Shown one piece after another: positions 1 through 11,243 of a stretch of DNA of 19,734 nt. Within the stretch, counting starts at the first letter, position 1, and every line of letters begins with the position of its first letter. The position numbers were made by a program, and so were the translations under genes. The stretch covers positions 1 through 19,734 of the forward strand of contig CALSCQ010001532.1 in NCBI GenBank assembly GCA_943704525.1, written 5' to 3'. The DNA comes from Pigoraptor vietnamica. Lineage: Eukaryota; Opisthokonta; Filasterea. The notes beneath the pieces were generated by a model. That model was not told where the DNA came from and did no database searches. It saw only the letters and a program-made list of their open reading frames with translations.

Positions 1-54
<54 letters not shown>

Positions 55-88
55 CACACACACACACACACCCCCCACACACACACGC

Positions 89-130
<42 letters not shown>
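1..130. repeat. (CA)n microsatellite at the left window edge
   Basis: About 130 nt of almost pure CA dinucleotides with a few CCCC and CG interruptions. The minus-strand Rab gene is reading toward this end, so the repeat most likely lies in the intron after its last visible exon. On that gene's sense strand it reads (TG)n. It probably marks an assembly break. Confidence 0.97.
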
Positions 131-132
<2 letters not shown>

Positions 133-157
133 CAAGAGCGAACATCCGGCAGCCCAC

Positions 158-998
158 CGAGCACCCAAGACTTCATGTCCTCGAACGAAGGCTCGGACGT
201 AATGTCGTACACGAGGAGAGCCGCGTTGGCCCCGCGGTAATACATTGGCGCCTGCGCACAAAAAACAGTGAGCCAATGAAGGCAACTCCAATGTACACGG
301 ACTGGATGCATTATGCAGTCTTAATGTGTCACAACCGACAATGGCCCCAGCTCGACCAAGGTAATCGCGAGCGTCGCCAGATCAACCAACCATAGATCGG
401 AATCTGCAAGTAAGATTGCGGTAAGTGAAGACTGCCCCAGTTGGCGATCGCACAGACAAGCACTCGCACGCCGCACGCACCGCTCCTGTCCTGCAGTGTC
501 CCATATCTGCAACCGCACTTTGCAGTGGTCGGTCGTCCTGCGATACTCAAGGTGATGCCATGAGCGCGACGGTAGAGAATACCTCACAACAGCCACGACA
601 CGGCACGCCATCACGGCGTCTGAAACACGACGCCGCCACGCCACTATACTCTACACGCGGCGCTCACATCTTTTTCGTCATGAAAGATGCGCCAATGGTA
701 GACGTGATGTCGTTCGAATACGACCCCTTGACGAAGCGCACCACAAGAGATGTCTTGCCGACACCTGCCGGTTGTGGGGACGTCTAAGCACACAGTACTG
801 CAAACTGCTCTTTTGTCCCATTACGGAGACGTCGATTAAACACCGTGCGCACGCAACAACACAACAACACCGCGACTCCTCTTTCTCCACAGTACACGCA
901 GAATGATGTCCATGCAGTGCTCTCAATGCGCACATGTCCCCACCTTGCGCACCGAGCACGACGACCTTGGCCTCCAGCGAGGCCGACTGTCGGTCCAT
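158..998 (-). CDS. Rab5/Rab22-type small GTPase, 3' part missing
   Basis: A Rab-family GTPase, a membrane-anchored molecular switch in vesicle traffic. Exons in coding order are 998-944, 764-668, 537-481, 403-391 and 251-158, and all phases match. The start [11 protein letters not shown] precedes the first beta-strand. The P-loop is GAQGVGKT. The switch I effector segment is [11 protein letters not shown], which resembles Rab22/Rab5/Rab21. Switch II is [19 protein letters not shown], assembled across three exons, and is followed by VYDIT and MKSWVL. About 105 residues are visible. The N/TKxD and SAK guanine-binding motifs and the C-terminal prenylation cysteines lie beyond the left edge. The last donor, GTGGGC at 157, is inferred because phase 1 would restore the usual W-V-x-E-L sequence. 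The gene is divergent from NUP93, with 664 nt between the start codons. Subfamily assignment is tentative; Rab identity is firm. Confidence 0.88.
391..403 (-). other. 13-nt microexon of the Rab gene
   Basis: The sense sequence is cttacttgcag|ATTCCGATCTATG|gttggttg. It supplies the FRSM residues and the last base of the Arg codon in the invariant Rab switch II motif QERFRSMAPMYYRG. Without it, exons 3 and 4 cannot be joined in frame and the conserved motif is lost. Both flanks have acceptable splice sites, although the donor GTTGGT is weaker than the usual GTGCGT. Confidence 0.85.
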
Positions 999-1662
999 CG
1001 TCCTACTGACAGTCCGTCACAGCTCGAACACACTACGTGAGGATGCCCCGCGGGGCTCCTCGGACCCTTGTGTATCACAGCGGAGCGCTGATCGGGATAT
1101 GAATGTCACGCCGATCCCGTGCGAGTTCGTCGAAGGTGTTGCACCCACTGCGACAGCACTACCTCTCTCGTGATCGCGATAGACGCACGCACGCACGCAT
1201 GCACACTTCACGGGACGTCGCTGAGAAGAACGCAGAAAGGGCACGGGGCGTTGAAGTGCGGCGCAAATCGGCTAGGGATGTCGGTGGCAGTGGGCAGTAG
1301 CCGATTGTCAACGGGTGTGAAACATGGACCGTGACGGAAAATTTCGACTAATGGATCGTAACGTAAAAAGCAATCGTAATTTCTTTTTTACGACGGAAAG
1401 TTGGCTGTTACGATCGGAAAATGTCGGGCGCCAAAAGTGTCACATGTTGAAACTGCTCAACAGCGTTTGCACATCCCGCCGCCATTTTCTCCCTTTGGCA
1501 AGGCTGGCCCTCTGCCCGTTTGAAGAGAAGGAGAGCGCGCTCGGCTCTGTTGTCTCCCACGCGCTTAACAGAGGCGCCGTAGGTGTTCTAGTCGCCTGTG
1601 GGCGGCGTGGTCGTTCCGACACATTTTGCTCGCCGTGCATTTCCACTGGAGTTGCGGGGAGG
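999..1662. promoter_or_regulatory. divergent intergenic region between the Rab gene and NUP93
   Basis: There are 664 nt between two start codons facing away from each other, so it must hold both promoters and 5' UTRs. I recognise no gene in it. Visible structure includes a perfect 12-bp palindrome GCCCCGCGGGGC (1045-1056) about 46 nt upstream of the Rab ATG, a short ACGC repeat (1184-1199), and an AT-richer stretch (1330-1420) containing a nested inverted repeat. The NUP93 reading frame stays open through the last 113 codons but is not conserved there. Confidence 0.6.
1354..1415. repeat. nested inverted repeat in the Rab/NUP93 promoter region
   Basis: The outer arms are GATCGTAAC (1354-1362) and GTTACGATC (1407-1415), perfect reverse complements. 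The inner arms are CGTAAAAA (1362-1369) and TTTTTACG (1385-1392). It could fold as a cruciform or RNA hairpin, or be paired binding sites for a symmetrical regulator. Confidence 0.6.
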
Positions 1663-4600
1663 ATGGAGGTGGACGAGCGCGCGCCGTCCTTCGCGGACAT
1701 TCTGCAGCAGTCCGTGATGCTCGTGTCTTCCTTGGATGAGGTCACCGAGTTGCCCCCTGTCGAGCGCAACATTGAGCAGATCGAGCGCGCGTCGAGGGAT
1801 CTCCTCCAGCGACACGCACGCCCTGGAGACGGTGCCGCGCTGAAGGGGTGCGTATGCCATGCCGTTGTCGTCGCCTCGTGTGCGTGCTTTCATGTGTCTG
1901 TTCATTAGGAGCGTAGCAGGAGTTGATGACTTGATGGGACGTGCGTGCGTTTCACAGGCAATATCTGCTCGCAACGCACGGCATCGACCCCGAGGAAGCC
2001 AAGCGCAATTTGGATGCCCTCAACCTCAAGTCGACGTTTGAGCCGCTTGAGCCCGTGGAGGACACAGATGTGCAGGTGGGTGGCCATTTTTACTTGAAGG
2101 GCAGTGCGGGATGGAGGTGACGTCCCCAATATTCACCGCTTCCACGCAAACAGAGCTACCTGCGACACGAATACGACATGCTTATTCTGACTGCCATCGA
2201 AGAGGCGAAGAAGAACGTGAGTTTTCTGCGTGTGTGTGTGTGTGTGTGTGTGTGACCTGTTGCACGTAGAGCTGCGGAAGGACACTAATGATTGATGTTC
2301 CGTGGCGTTATATCTCGGCGTAGACGATCGCCGAGTTCACTGCGAACCACACGCGCAACATGGCCAACCAGTGGGAGGCGGAGAAGCGCGAGATACTCGA
2401 GACCCTCGGCCGCATTCCGGAATCGGCCGACTTCACGCCCGACATTACGGTGCGTGCCGTGCCACATCCCTCGCAGGAAATGGTTGAGCTGATGCTGTGT
2501 GATGCTGTGCGAACGTAGAGAACAGGGAGAGCATGCGGTCCTCTGGCGACTCAACTGCGCTAATTGTCTTCCTTGAGTTTCTGTGCTAACGTCGCTATCA
2601 CTGCCACTCACAGCCGATCGCCACGGGCGCCATGGATGGCCCTGCGGCTGTCGTCGGTCGGTCCGTGCTCAACACGCGCATGTTGGCGTACCTGCGCGTC
2701 GTCCGCGCGTTGAATGACCACAAGCTGCGCGGGCACAGCTTTGGTGTCATCACGGCATTCCGAGAGGCCGTCAATCGCATCGACGACATGGTGCGTGCGC
2801 GCGTGCGGATGTGTGCGCGGATCTTTGCGTGCGTGTGTGTTACACTTGCGTTGTTGCGTACGGAACATCCATCGGCGCGCGTTTTTCTATCACTCTGACG
2901 AATCACTCCCTTTTCCTGCGCAGCGGAAAAAGGAGATCTCGGACTGCTTTTGGATCCTCTCGTCGATGGCGGGTGAGGTGGGCGCGGACGCAAATGGCGA
3001 GTTTAGCGCACGCGGTGGCCTCGAGCGAAATGCGTATGTGAAGGACTACGGCACGCCGTCGCAAAGCGGTCGCCTTTACCAGCGTCTCGTCACGGGGGGA
3101 CGCGCCTTCTTGGAGCGCCAGTACCGAGACTATATCACGGACACAATCGCGCGGAATCCGACGGCGGCGATGGTCGGTTCGCACCCGACGATGTTGGGCA
3201 ACATTCAGGGGTTCCTGCGTGTTGTGGATGGGCAGACGGTGAGTGCCTGCGCACGTGTGTGTGTGTGTGTGTATGTGTGTGTGTGTGTGTGTGTGTGCGT
3301 GTGTGTGCGCGCGCCTGTCTGTCTGTGCCTGTGTGAATGGGTGTCCGTGTGTGCGCGTATGCGCGGCTGCGTGCGTATATGTGTCGGTGGGATTGATGGG
3401 TATATGTGTTGGTGGGAATTCGTGGGCGTGCATGGGCTGACAGTTTCCGTGCGACACAGCCGCCCGAGTCGGAGCAGTTCTTCTGGCGCGTGGTGTACTT
3501 TGCTCTCCGTTGCGGCGACCTCACAACGGCACGTGACTTTGTCGCGCGCGAATCGTCGTCGTCGGCTGGAGGTTATATGTCCTCTGAGTTTGCGCGTTCC
3601 ATGCGCGACTACGCCGACTCGAACGGAAAGTGAGTCTGAGGCTATCCGCCGCTGCTAACCGTAACTTTCACGTCGCAACGTCCTGATAGATTGCACGATG
3701 AAGTCCCTGCGTTGCGCGGCTGCAACCCTCGTGTGCTGACCCTTTTCTATCCCTTTCTCTCCGTTTGCGCAGCGCTGTTCTCACCCAGAAGCTCCAGACG
3801 ATGTACAAGCAGGCGCGCAACAGCCGCTCGGACCCCTTCAAGCTCGTCGTGTTGAACGTGATTGGGCGCATCGACGACCAGCAGTTTGACGTGCCCGAGG
3901 GAACCGTCGAGGATTTCCTCTGGTTCAAGGTGTGTAGTGCGCTACCACGTGCCACGCGCACGCGCACGCACGTGTGCATATGTGGCGCGCACGGAGTCGG
4001 CACCTTCATTTTTGCCACGTATGCCCGAGTGATTTCACTTCGACGCCTTTTCCTAATGGCAAATCCCTTTCCAACCGTTTAGCTGCTCATGCTGAAGCCG
4101 GACGCGAAGGACATGGACCGCGGCCCAGGCACCGTCGATGCCCTGCAGACGACCCTTCGCGACTACGAGTCGCACTTCCGCAACCAGGCCAACCCGCTCG
4201 TGTACTTTCGCGTGCTCCTTCTCTCCGTGCAGTTTGAGCGGGTGCGTTTGAACGCGCGACGTGCGCCTTGTCTGCAAGTTGTGGCTCCAATGCCAACACG
4301 TTCTTCTCTACTTTGTCCCCCTCCGAAATAGGCGGTGAACTACCTTGCGCAATTCGAACAGTACCGCGTCGAAGCCGTTCACTTTGCTGTGGCGCTCAAC
4401 CACTATGGGCTGCTGCGCCTCCCCTTGGATCCCCACGCCGAGACACGTGAGTCGCTCGTTCGCTGCGACCCTGTCACCGTCCATATGTTGTGTTTTTTAC
4501 TTGTTATGGGGTAAGCAAATCGCTCACTCTCCTCTGACTCTTGCGCAGTCTGCGAGTCGGACGGCCTTGCGCGGCTGAACCTCGCGCGCCTGCTGATCTC

Positions 4601-5950
4601 GTACACGCACAGCTTCATGCACACGGACCCCGCGGAGGCCCTCGAGTACTACTACATTCTCCACGACATCAAGGTCCACGGGGACCGCTCGCTCTTCCAC
4701 GTGTGCGTGCGCGACCTCGTCATCGAAACGGGCGCTTATGACGCCATTCTAGGATCGATTGCGGCGGATGGCCTGCGAAAGGTACGGATGTGCGACAGTG
4801 TGCGAATCCACTTTTCCTCTTTTTTTCCCTCGGCATCTCTGAGCGTAGCTAGCAGAGTGTTGGCGCGCGTACGTAGCGTTTGTTAGAGGCAATTACGGCA
4901 TGTGGTATGTGGTTGACGCGGCACGTGCGCGCTTCTTGCAGCCTGGTGCCGTGGACAGATTTGTGCGCGACCGCCGCGAGTTGGCAGGCATCGTGGAGCA
5001 GATTGCGTCGGATTGCGAGGAGCGCGGCCTCTTCCACGACGCCATCGCCCTCTACGACCTCGCCGATGTGGGTGCACGCACTTGTGTCGCAAACCGGCGC
5101 TTCTGCGCGTGTTTGGTGTTGCCTTGCGCAAGGCGCCTTATTCGACCAGGTCACAATAGACGCCTTGCTGACACTCTTGTTCCCTTCAGAGTGCGGACCG
5201 CGTGCTCTCGCTGCTCTGCCGCCAATTGGGGCCTGCGCTCGCTCTGCCGCCCGCGCCGGGCAGCGAGCGCGACATTCTCATGCAGGTGGCCCAGCGGATC
5301 GGGACGCGCCTTTCGTCTCCCACGCGTGCGGGTTCGAGCGCGTACGGCGGCAACCAGCTGTCGTCGCTCATCGGCACATTCCGTCTGCTCCTCGACGTTG
5401 CCCGCTTCTTCGACCTCTACAACGCCGGCAAATTTGAGGAAGCGCTGCAGGTGCGCCCCTGCCGTTTTCTTGTTGTTTCTTTGGAGGGTTCATCGTGCCT
5501 ACCAGGCTTCTGACACTTGCGCGCACACGTGCAGCTACTCGATCACCTGGCCCTTGTGCCCACGGACGAGCGCGAACTCGCCGCGCGCGTGGATGGCTTC
5601 CGTTCGCTCCCCGAGGAAGTCCGCCGTAACTTTGCCGAGATTCTCGTCGCCGACATGACGATTCTGTACCGCCTGTACGCCGCACTGAAGAACGGCACCT
5701 ATCCGCTGCCGCTTGGCCAGCGCAGGGACCAGGTGCGTGCTGTTTTTTTCACTCCCTGTGGGCCGTAGTTTCACCGCGAACACTGTCCGGCTGTTGCAAT
5801 GTAACTGAACCGCACTCTCCGCCCACGCAGCGACTCGACACGCTGAGGCGGTGCGCGCGGCTGCTTGTGACATTCTCCGGCATGATCCAGTTCCGCCTGC
5901 CCGGCGACACGAACGCACGCCTCGTGCGCATGGAAGTGTTGATGAACTGA
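1663..5950 (+). CDS. NUP93: nucleoporin NUP93 (Nic96 family)
   Basis: An inner-ring scaffold nucleoporin linking the central-channel Nup62 complex to the pore framework. Exons are 1663-1847, 1958-2075, 2154-2216, 2324-2449, 2614-2790, 2924-3238, 3460-3629, 3773-3929, 4083-4241, 4332-4446, 4549-4781, 4942-5067, 5190-5450, 5535-5732 and 5831-5950. All 14 junctions keep frame and give 840 aa, against about 819 in human. The N-terminus (residues 1-30) has the conserved helix with ELPPVERN. Residues 85-101 carry TFEPLEPVEDTDVQ. The rest is the alpha-helical Nic96 solenoid, with recognisable blocks such as YFALRCGDL and DPxxALEYYY. The protein ends in GDTNARLVRMEVLMN, as in the family. The start was chosen by alignment to the usual N-terminus; the frame is open further upstream but unconserved. 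Introns 3 and 6 hold (TG)n runs. The 3' end faces the HINT gene 230 nt away. Confidence 0.96.
2230..2254 (+). repeat. (TG)12 in NUP93 intron 3
   Basis: A pure TG dinucleotide run that begins about 13 nt after the 5' splice site at 2217, on the sense strand. Confidence 0.95.
3254..3310 (+). repeat. (TG)n in NUP93 intron 6
   Basis: TG-rich tract with TA and CG interruptions, starting about 15 nt after the donor at 3239. The whole 221-nt intron downstream remains TG-rich on the sense strand. Confidence 0.93.
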
Positions 5951-6180
5951 GGCCGTTTGCTTCATGCTCCCGGCTGCCGCGCAACCAGACTACTAAAGGC
6001 CGATATGACTTGAGCGCGCTTGCCTTGAACGGCTACTCTTAGAGTGCCTGCTTTTCTTCGTCGCCGGTGTTTAGACCGCTTCGCGTTCAGTCGAGCAAAC
6101 GAACTGAAGCTGTTGACGGTGGGCGTTGCATATCCCAAACACAGCTTATTGGGTCACGACACCGGCAGAGGCGCGCGCGA
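5951..6180. other. short convergent gap between NUP93 and the HINT gene
   Basis: These 230 nt must contain the 3' UTRs and polyadenylation sites of both genes. I see no AATAAA hexamer on either strand and nothing else recognisable. Confidence 0.5.
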
Positions 6181-7116
<936 letters not shown>

Positions 7117-7651
7117 GTAGAAGGAAAAGAAAGTCAATTGGGGGAGAGTTCTACAACCGTCAGCTGACGCCGGCTCTGACCCGGATGTTGAATGGATGTA
7201 ACACACGTAACAACACCCCGGATCAATTGCTAAGCAACTCCCAGTCTTTCTAAAGATGGAAGTAATGGTGACATGTGAGTTTCCTTGATCTGAAATGGCT
7301 GGAATTTAATGCCACAAAATCATGTCTCTTTCAATTTAATTGGCACGGACAGTCCGTGTCCAGCACCAACACAGCTTGCACGAACTGCCGTAGCGAGACG
7401 TCGATGCCCGGCGCTGCGACCTCACGTAGTACAGCCGACGCTACAAATCGTGTTATACGATTGCGTCGCCTTCGGTCTGGGACGGTCTCACGAACGCATA
7501 CTGGGCGGCGCTCGATAGGTCCCGAGACCGCGGGATTCGTGCGCAGGAATAGCGGTCGACGCGCATGAGATTTAACACGCTCCCGTGAGCGGCGTTTGTC
7601 GCCAGCTCGCCCGGCGTCACCTTCGGAGCGATTTTCGCAAACTCCGCGAGA
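7117..7651. promoter_or_regulatory. divergent intergenic region between HINT and the L-domain gene
   Basis: These 535 nt lie between two outward-facing start codons. The left half (about 7130-7340) is AT-richer, with several CAATTG and TTAATTGG-like motifs and the near-palindrome TTGCTAAGCAA (about 7227). A perfect 7-bp inverted repeat, CACGGAC-A-GTCCGTG, sits at 7344-7358. The right half (7360-7650) is GC-rich with open frames on both strands, none of which I recognise. I found no tRNA or other RNA gene. Confidence 0.5.
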
Positions 7652-10600
7652 ATGGGTCTTCGGACGCCGTCGACGTGCCGCGTGGCACTTGCGGTTGTTG
7701 CGCTGGCCGCGTCGCTGTTGAGCGTCGATGCCGGGTATCTCTCGCTGAGCGTCGGCAGTCCGCAGTACAAGCAGACGGGGAGCGTGCTGACTTTCACGGT
7801 GTTCTTCAGCGAAACGGCGAACGCCGGTTCTCAACTCCACATTGAGCCCGACTTCCCCGGTAGCAGTGTGTTGTCGCAGGACATCGACGTGTCTGGGCTG
7901 ACGAGCCAGCTTGTCTCGATTCAGTTTGACAGCGTCGCCAGCATCTCGTACGAAATCCGCGTGCGCAACGACGTCACGCAGTTTGATGCGACCTATTTGG
8001 CTGTGCAGACCTATGGTGAGTGCGCACCGCGCACGTTTTTTGTGCTTATTTCGTATTTGCACTGATTTATCTTTCCCCATGCTCGCAGCGCCCGAGTGCG
8101 TGGGCTCTGTCCTCCACAACAGCGACGAGATTGCGTCGTTGGCGGGGTGCACGTTCGTTTTCGGCACGGTGACGATTGCGCCCAGCGTGCTCAGCGTCGG
8201 CCCCATCTTCAACGACCTCGTGACCATCCACGGCGACTTTATTGTGCAGAACAACAACCACATCACTTCGCTGGAGGTCCCCCTATGGACTGTCGGCGAC
8301 ATCACGGTCCGCAACAACAGCTTGCTCACGCACGTGAGCTTTCCCGACCTCCAAACCTCCGGCGCGTTCCTGATCGCGTACGTTCCCGTCACGGACCTCC
8401 CCGGCTTTGGGAGCTTCCTGAGCGCGTCCGGCGAGTTTGCCATTCGGTTTTGCAGCAACCTCGCGCACATTTCGGGCTTTTCGCAGCTCATCAGCACGGT
8501 GGGGTTCGACATTGAGGGCAACCCGAACCTCGTCGACATGAACGGCTTCTCGCAACTGCAGAGCGTGCAGCAGGGTCCGCTCGTCGTCGCACACTGCCCG
8601 GTGCTCACGTCGATCGAGTTCCCGCAACTGTACACGACCGAGGACATTAGCTTCACCAACCTACCCTCGCTCACGACGATCGTGATGTCCACCCTCTTCT
8701 CTGTTGGCGGCTCGGTCTTCTTCATCTCCCTCCCCTCGATCACTTCGTTCGACTTGCACAACCTCGGGGCCGTCGCAGGGGACCTCACGTTTTTGGGATG
8801 GTCGAGCTATTGCCGCGGCGCGCTGGACTACCCGCGCTTTGCCCGCTTGACGGCCGGGACGGCGCAGTTTCACCTGAGCGACATGACGACGTCGTGCCCA
8901 ACGCTGAGTGAGTACATGTGCCATCTCATAATACGCCCGGTTGTGGCTTATTGGTGACGTGTGGGTGTATCTGCGCGTGCGTGAGCGTATGCGCACGCGC
9001 GAGCTTGTGTGTATATGTGTGCGTGTTCATGTCGTTGGTGAGAGTATTTTGTATTTGTTGCGTGCGTGTGAGCGTACGAGTGCCCGCGTGCGCGTACACA
9101 CAGACTGACATTCCCACCCCACCCGCAGTTCCGTTCCTCGTCACTACGTCTCCTAACAACTTCGGCGTGCTCGGTTCTGAGGACACCTACATCGTCATCG
9201 AGTTCACCACCGACATCAACCCCGGCTCCGGCGCTATCGTGCTCTCGGCGGACGAGGGCAACGTCTTTGTGATCGATGCCAGCGACGGCCGCGTCGAGAT
9301 CTCCGACAATTACGCGTCCATCTATGTGGCCGGCTCCCTGCAATTCGGCAAGGCATACTACCTCTCGGTCGGCACCGCTGCGTTTGTGTCGTCGCTGGGT
9401 GGACAAAGCCCTGACTTTGCGATCTCGTTTTCGACGCCGCCGTGCGATCCCGCGTGTGCGTCGTGCACGGGAATATCGTCCGAAGATTGCATCGACTGCG
9501 CCAGCGGATATCGGAGAGTCGGAAATGGGGCGGAGTGCTATCGTGGGTTGGCCTCTTCGTTAAGCCCTTGTGCCTTGCAGTGCTCTCGGCAGCGTCTTGT
9601 CACACGGGCGCACAGGCTCTATAATTGTTGCTGGAATACCTAATTGTTGCACGCACCCGCGCTCGGCTGTGACACTTGGGCGCACGCACAGGCTCATTCT
9701 TCTTTCCTTGTCACACGCAGAGGTGTGCGACGCAATTGAGATTGTCGACGAGGATATGGACGCACAGGGCTGCCGAGTGTTCGAGGCCGTCACGATCGCC
9801 GACACGGACTTGGCGTACCTTCCGGAGGGCGTCGCGCAGTTCCTCGCGGCGGGGACGCTCACCATCCGCAACAACGACAACCTCGTCGATCTCTCGCCCC
9901 TTGGCTATCTCACCGAACTTTTTGACGGCGGCTTTGTGTTTGAGAACAACGGGGCGCTCGACACCCTCGACCTCCCCTTCACACTCGTCGTGGGCACCTT
10001 CAGTGTCACGGGGAACGGCGGGCTCGTCACGATCAACCAGTTCTCCGGCCTGTCAGAGCTCGACGACGTGGTCATCTCCAACAACCCCAATCTCGAGACG
10101 ATCTCGGCGTTCAATGGCGTCCACACCCTCAAGAGCCTGCAGATCGCGGACAACCCGAGCCTCACGACGCTCAGCGCGTTCGAGGCCGTCGGCAGCATTA
10201 CGAAGGGCCCGCTGTCGATATTGCGCTCGTCGGACCTGGAAAGCATCTCGCCCATGTACGTGACCCGCATTGGGACGGAGGACGACCCCGCGCCCGTCTC
10301 TGTGGACGTGGAGGGCACGGGCATTGCGACGCTCCTCTTCCTCGACTATCTCGAAACGGTGAGCGGCGACTTCCGGCTGCAGGACCTCGGGAACCTCGCG
10401 AGCGTCTCACTGCTATACAAGGTCGACGTCGGCGGCACCCTCGCCATCTCCAATTGCCCGCTTGTCTGCCGCTACGCATTCAACTTTGCGGCCATCGCAT
10501 CCAAGGCGGCGTCGACTGAAATTGACTACGACTCGCTGAAGAACGACTGCCCGCGGAGTGAGTGTGGACGCACGCCGTGTGCATGCAGCCTCTCTATCTC

Positions 10601-11092
10601 CTCGCTCTCTTGCTTGCGAAGACGTCGGTTGGCTGTTTGCGAGTGCGCACGCGCAACAAAAGTTGTCGTGCCCCGTGTGTCGGCGTAGGGTGTTTTCCTA
10701 TGTAGTGTACTGATATCGCGCTCGCAACGCACTGCGATTGCTCCCTCCAGCGCCCTTCCTCGTGTCGACCGAGCCCGTCGACGGCGAGACGAACGTGCCC
10801 ATCAACATCAACTCGGTCCGCTTCAAGTACTCGACGAAGATCAAGATCCCGGAGAACTTTGAGGACCCGATCTTAATCATCGGCCCCGGGGAGAACACCG
10901 TGGACGAGGTCCCCCCCGGCCGCTACCGCATCTCGGAGTCTGGTGACACCCTTATCGTCGGCATGCAGAAGGGCATTCTCGCCGCGTCGACCTCGTACTA
11001 TGTCGCTGTCGGAGAATCGAACATTGTCAGTATCGACGAGTACGGCAACGTGCAGGCCGCGTCTATTACCATCGTCTTCACAACGGGCACAG
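7652..11092 (+). CDS. secreted/cell-surface protein with two L-domain and two Ig-like modules
   Basis: Exons are 7652-8015, 8089-8907, 9129-9542, 9721-10557 and 10751-11092. Every intron is phase 1. The signal peptide lies in residues 1-27 (positive start, then VALAVVALAASLL, then cleavage near VDA-GY). Residues 28-121 form an unidentified beta-rich domain. Residues 122-394 are a receptor-L-domain-like solenoid of about nine 22-24-residue repeats of the type GDxxVxNNxxLTxxxFPxL. Residues 395-532 are an Ig-like (SbsA/Big_5-like) domain starting PFLVTTSP, then a furin-like Cys cluster (CDPACASC...CIDCASGYRR). Residues 533-811 are a second L-domain. Residues 812-925 are a second Ig-like domain starting PFLVSTEP. 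No membrane span or GPI signal is visible. Ligand and function are unknown. The reading frame splices directly into BBS9 sequence (next entry), so this may be the 5' half of a fusion or a separate gene with an unclear end. Confidence 0.85.
8940..9105 (+). repeat. degenerate TG/CG-rich tract in an L-domain gene intron
   Basis: The intron 8908-9128 is filled by imperfect GTGTG/GCGTG units on the sense strand, with a GTGAGT donor and CCCGCAG acceptor. It looks like an aged TG microsatellite. Confidence 0.7.
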
Positions 11093-11133
11093 GTGGGAAT
11101 GCTCAGCGTGAAAGGCCGCGCGTAATGCGTGTA

Positions 11134-11164
<31 letters not shown>

Positions 11165-11243
11165 TGTGGGTGTGGGTGTGGGTGGGTGGGTGGGTGGGTG
11201 CGAGTGTTGGTGTGTTGCCGCACTCAACGTCGCCTCTCTGCAG
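11093..11243 (+). other. junction intron with T18, (TG)n and a G-quadruplex motif
   Basis: A 151-nt phase-1 intron between the ectodomain and BBS9 sequence, GTGGGA to CTCTCTGCAG. It contains T18 (11134-11151), (TG)n to about 11168, and seven GGG tracts with 1-3-nt loops (11168-11198) on the sense strand. The tracts fit the standard intramolecular G-quadruplex pattern. Such a stretch tends to stall polymerases, slip and break, and it is hard to assemble. Confidence 0.85.

Noticed and set aside
1324-1662. Upstream in-frame extension of NUP93 with Met at 1324
   Set aside because: The 113 extra codons are open but rich in Arg, Ser and Cys and unlike any nucleoporin N-terminus. Family homology begins at 1663.
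2903-3457. Minus-strand frame with long Thr-His repeats
   Set aside because: The repeats are translation of the (TG)n intron of NUP93 on the wrong strand.
7360-7650. A tRNA or structured RNA in the GC-rich part of the HINT/L-domain gap
   Set aside because: No cloverleaf with proper A and B box sequences could be found on either strand.
7331-8788. A 485-codon open frame on the minus strand opposite the L-domain exons
   Set aside because: It runs antisense to a well-supported exon, ignores its intron, has low-complexity composition and no recognisable motif. High GC with codon bias commonly leaves such shadows.
9595-9720. Short direct repeats in the intron (GCGCACAGGCTC-like units and two AATTGTTG copies)
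   Set aside because: They are short and imperfect, fit local slippage, and show no sign of a mobile element.
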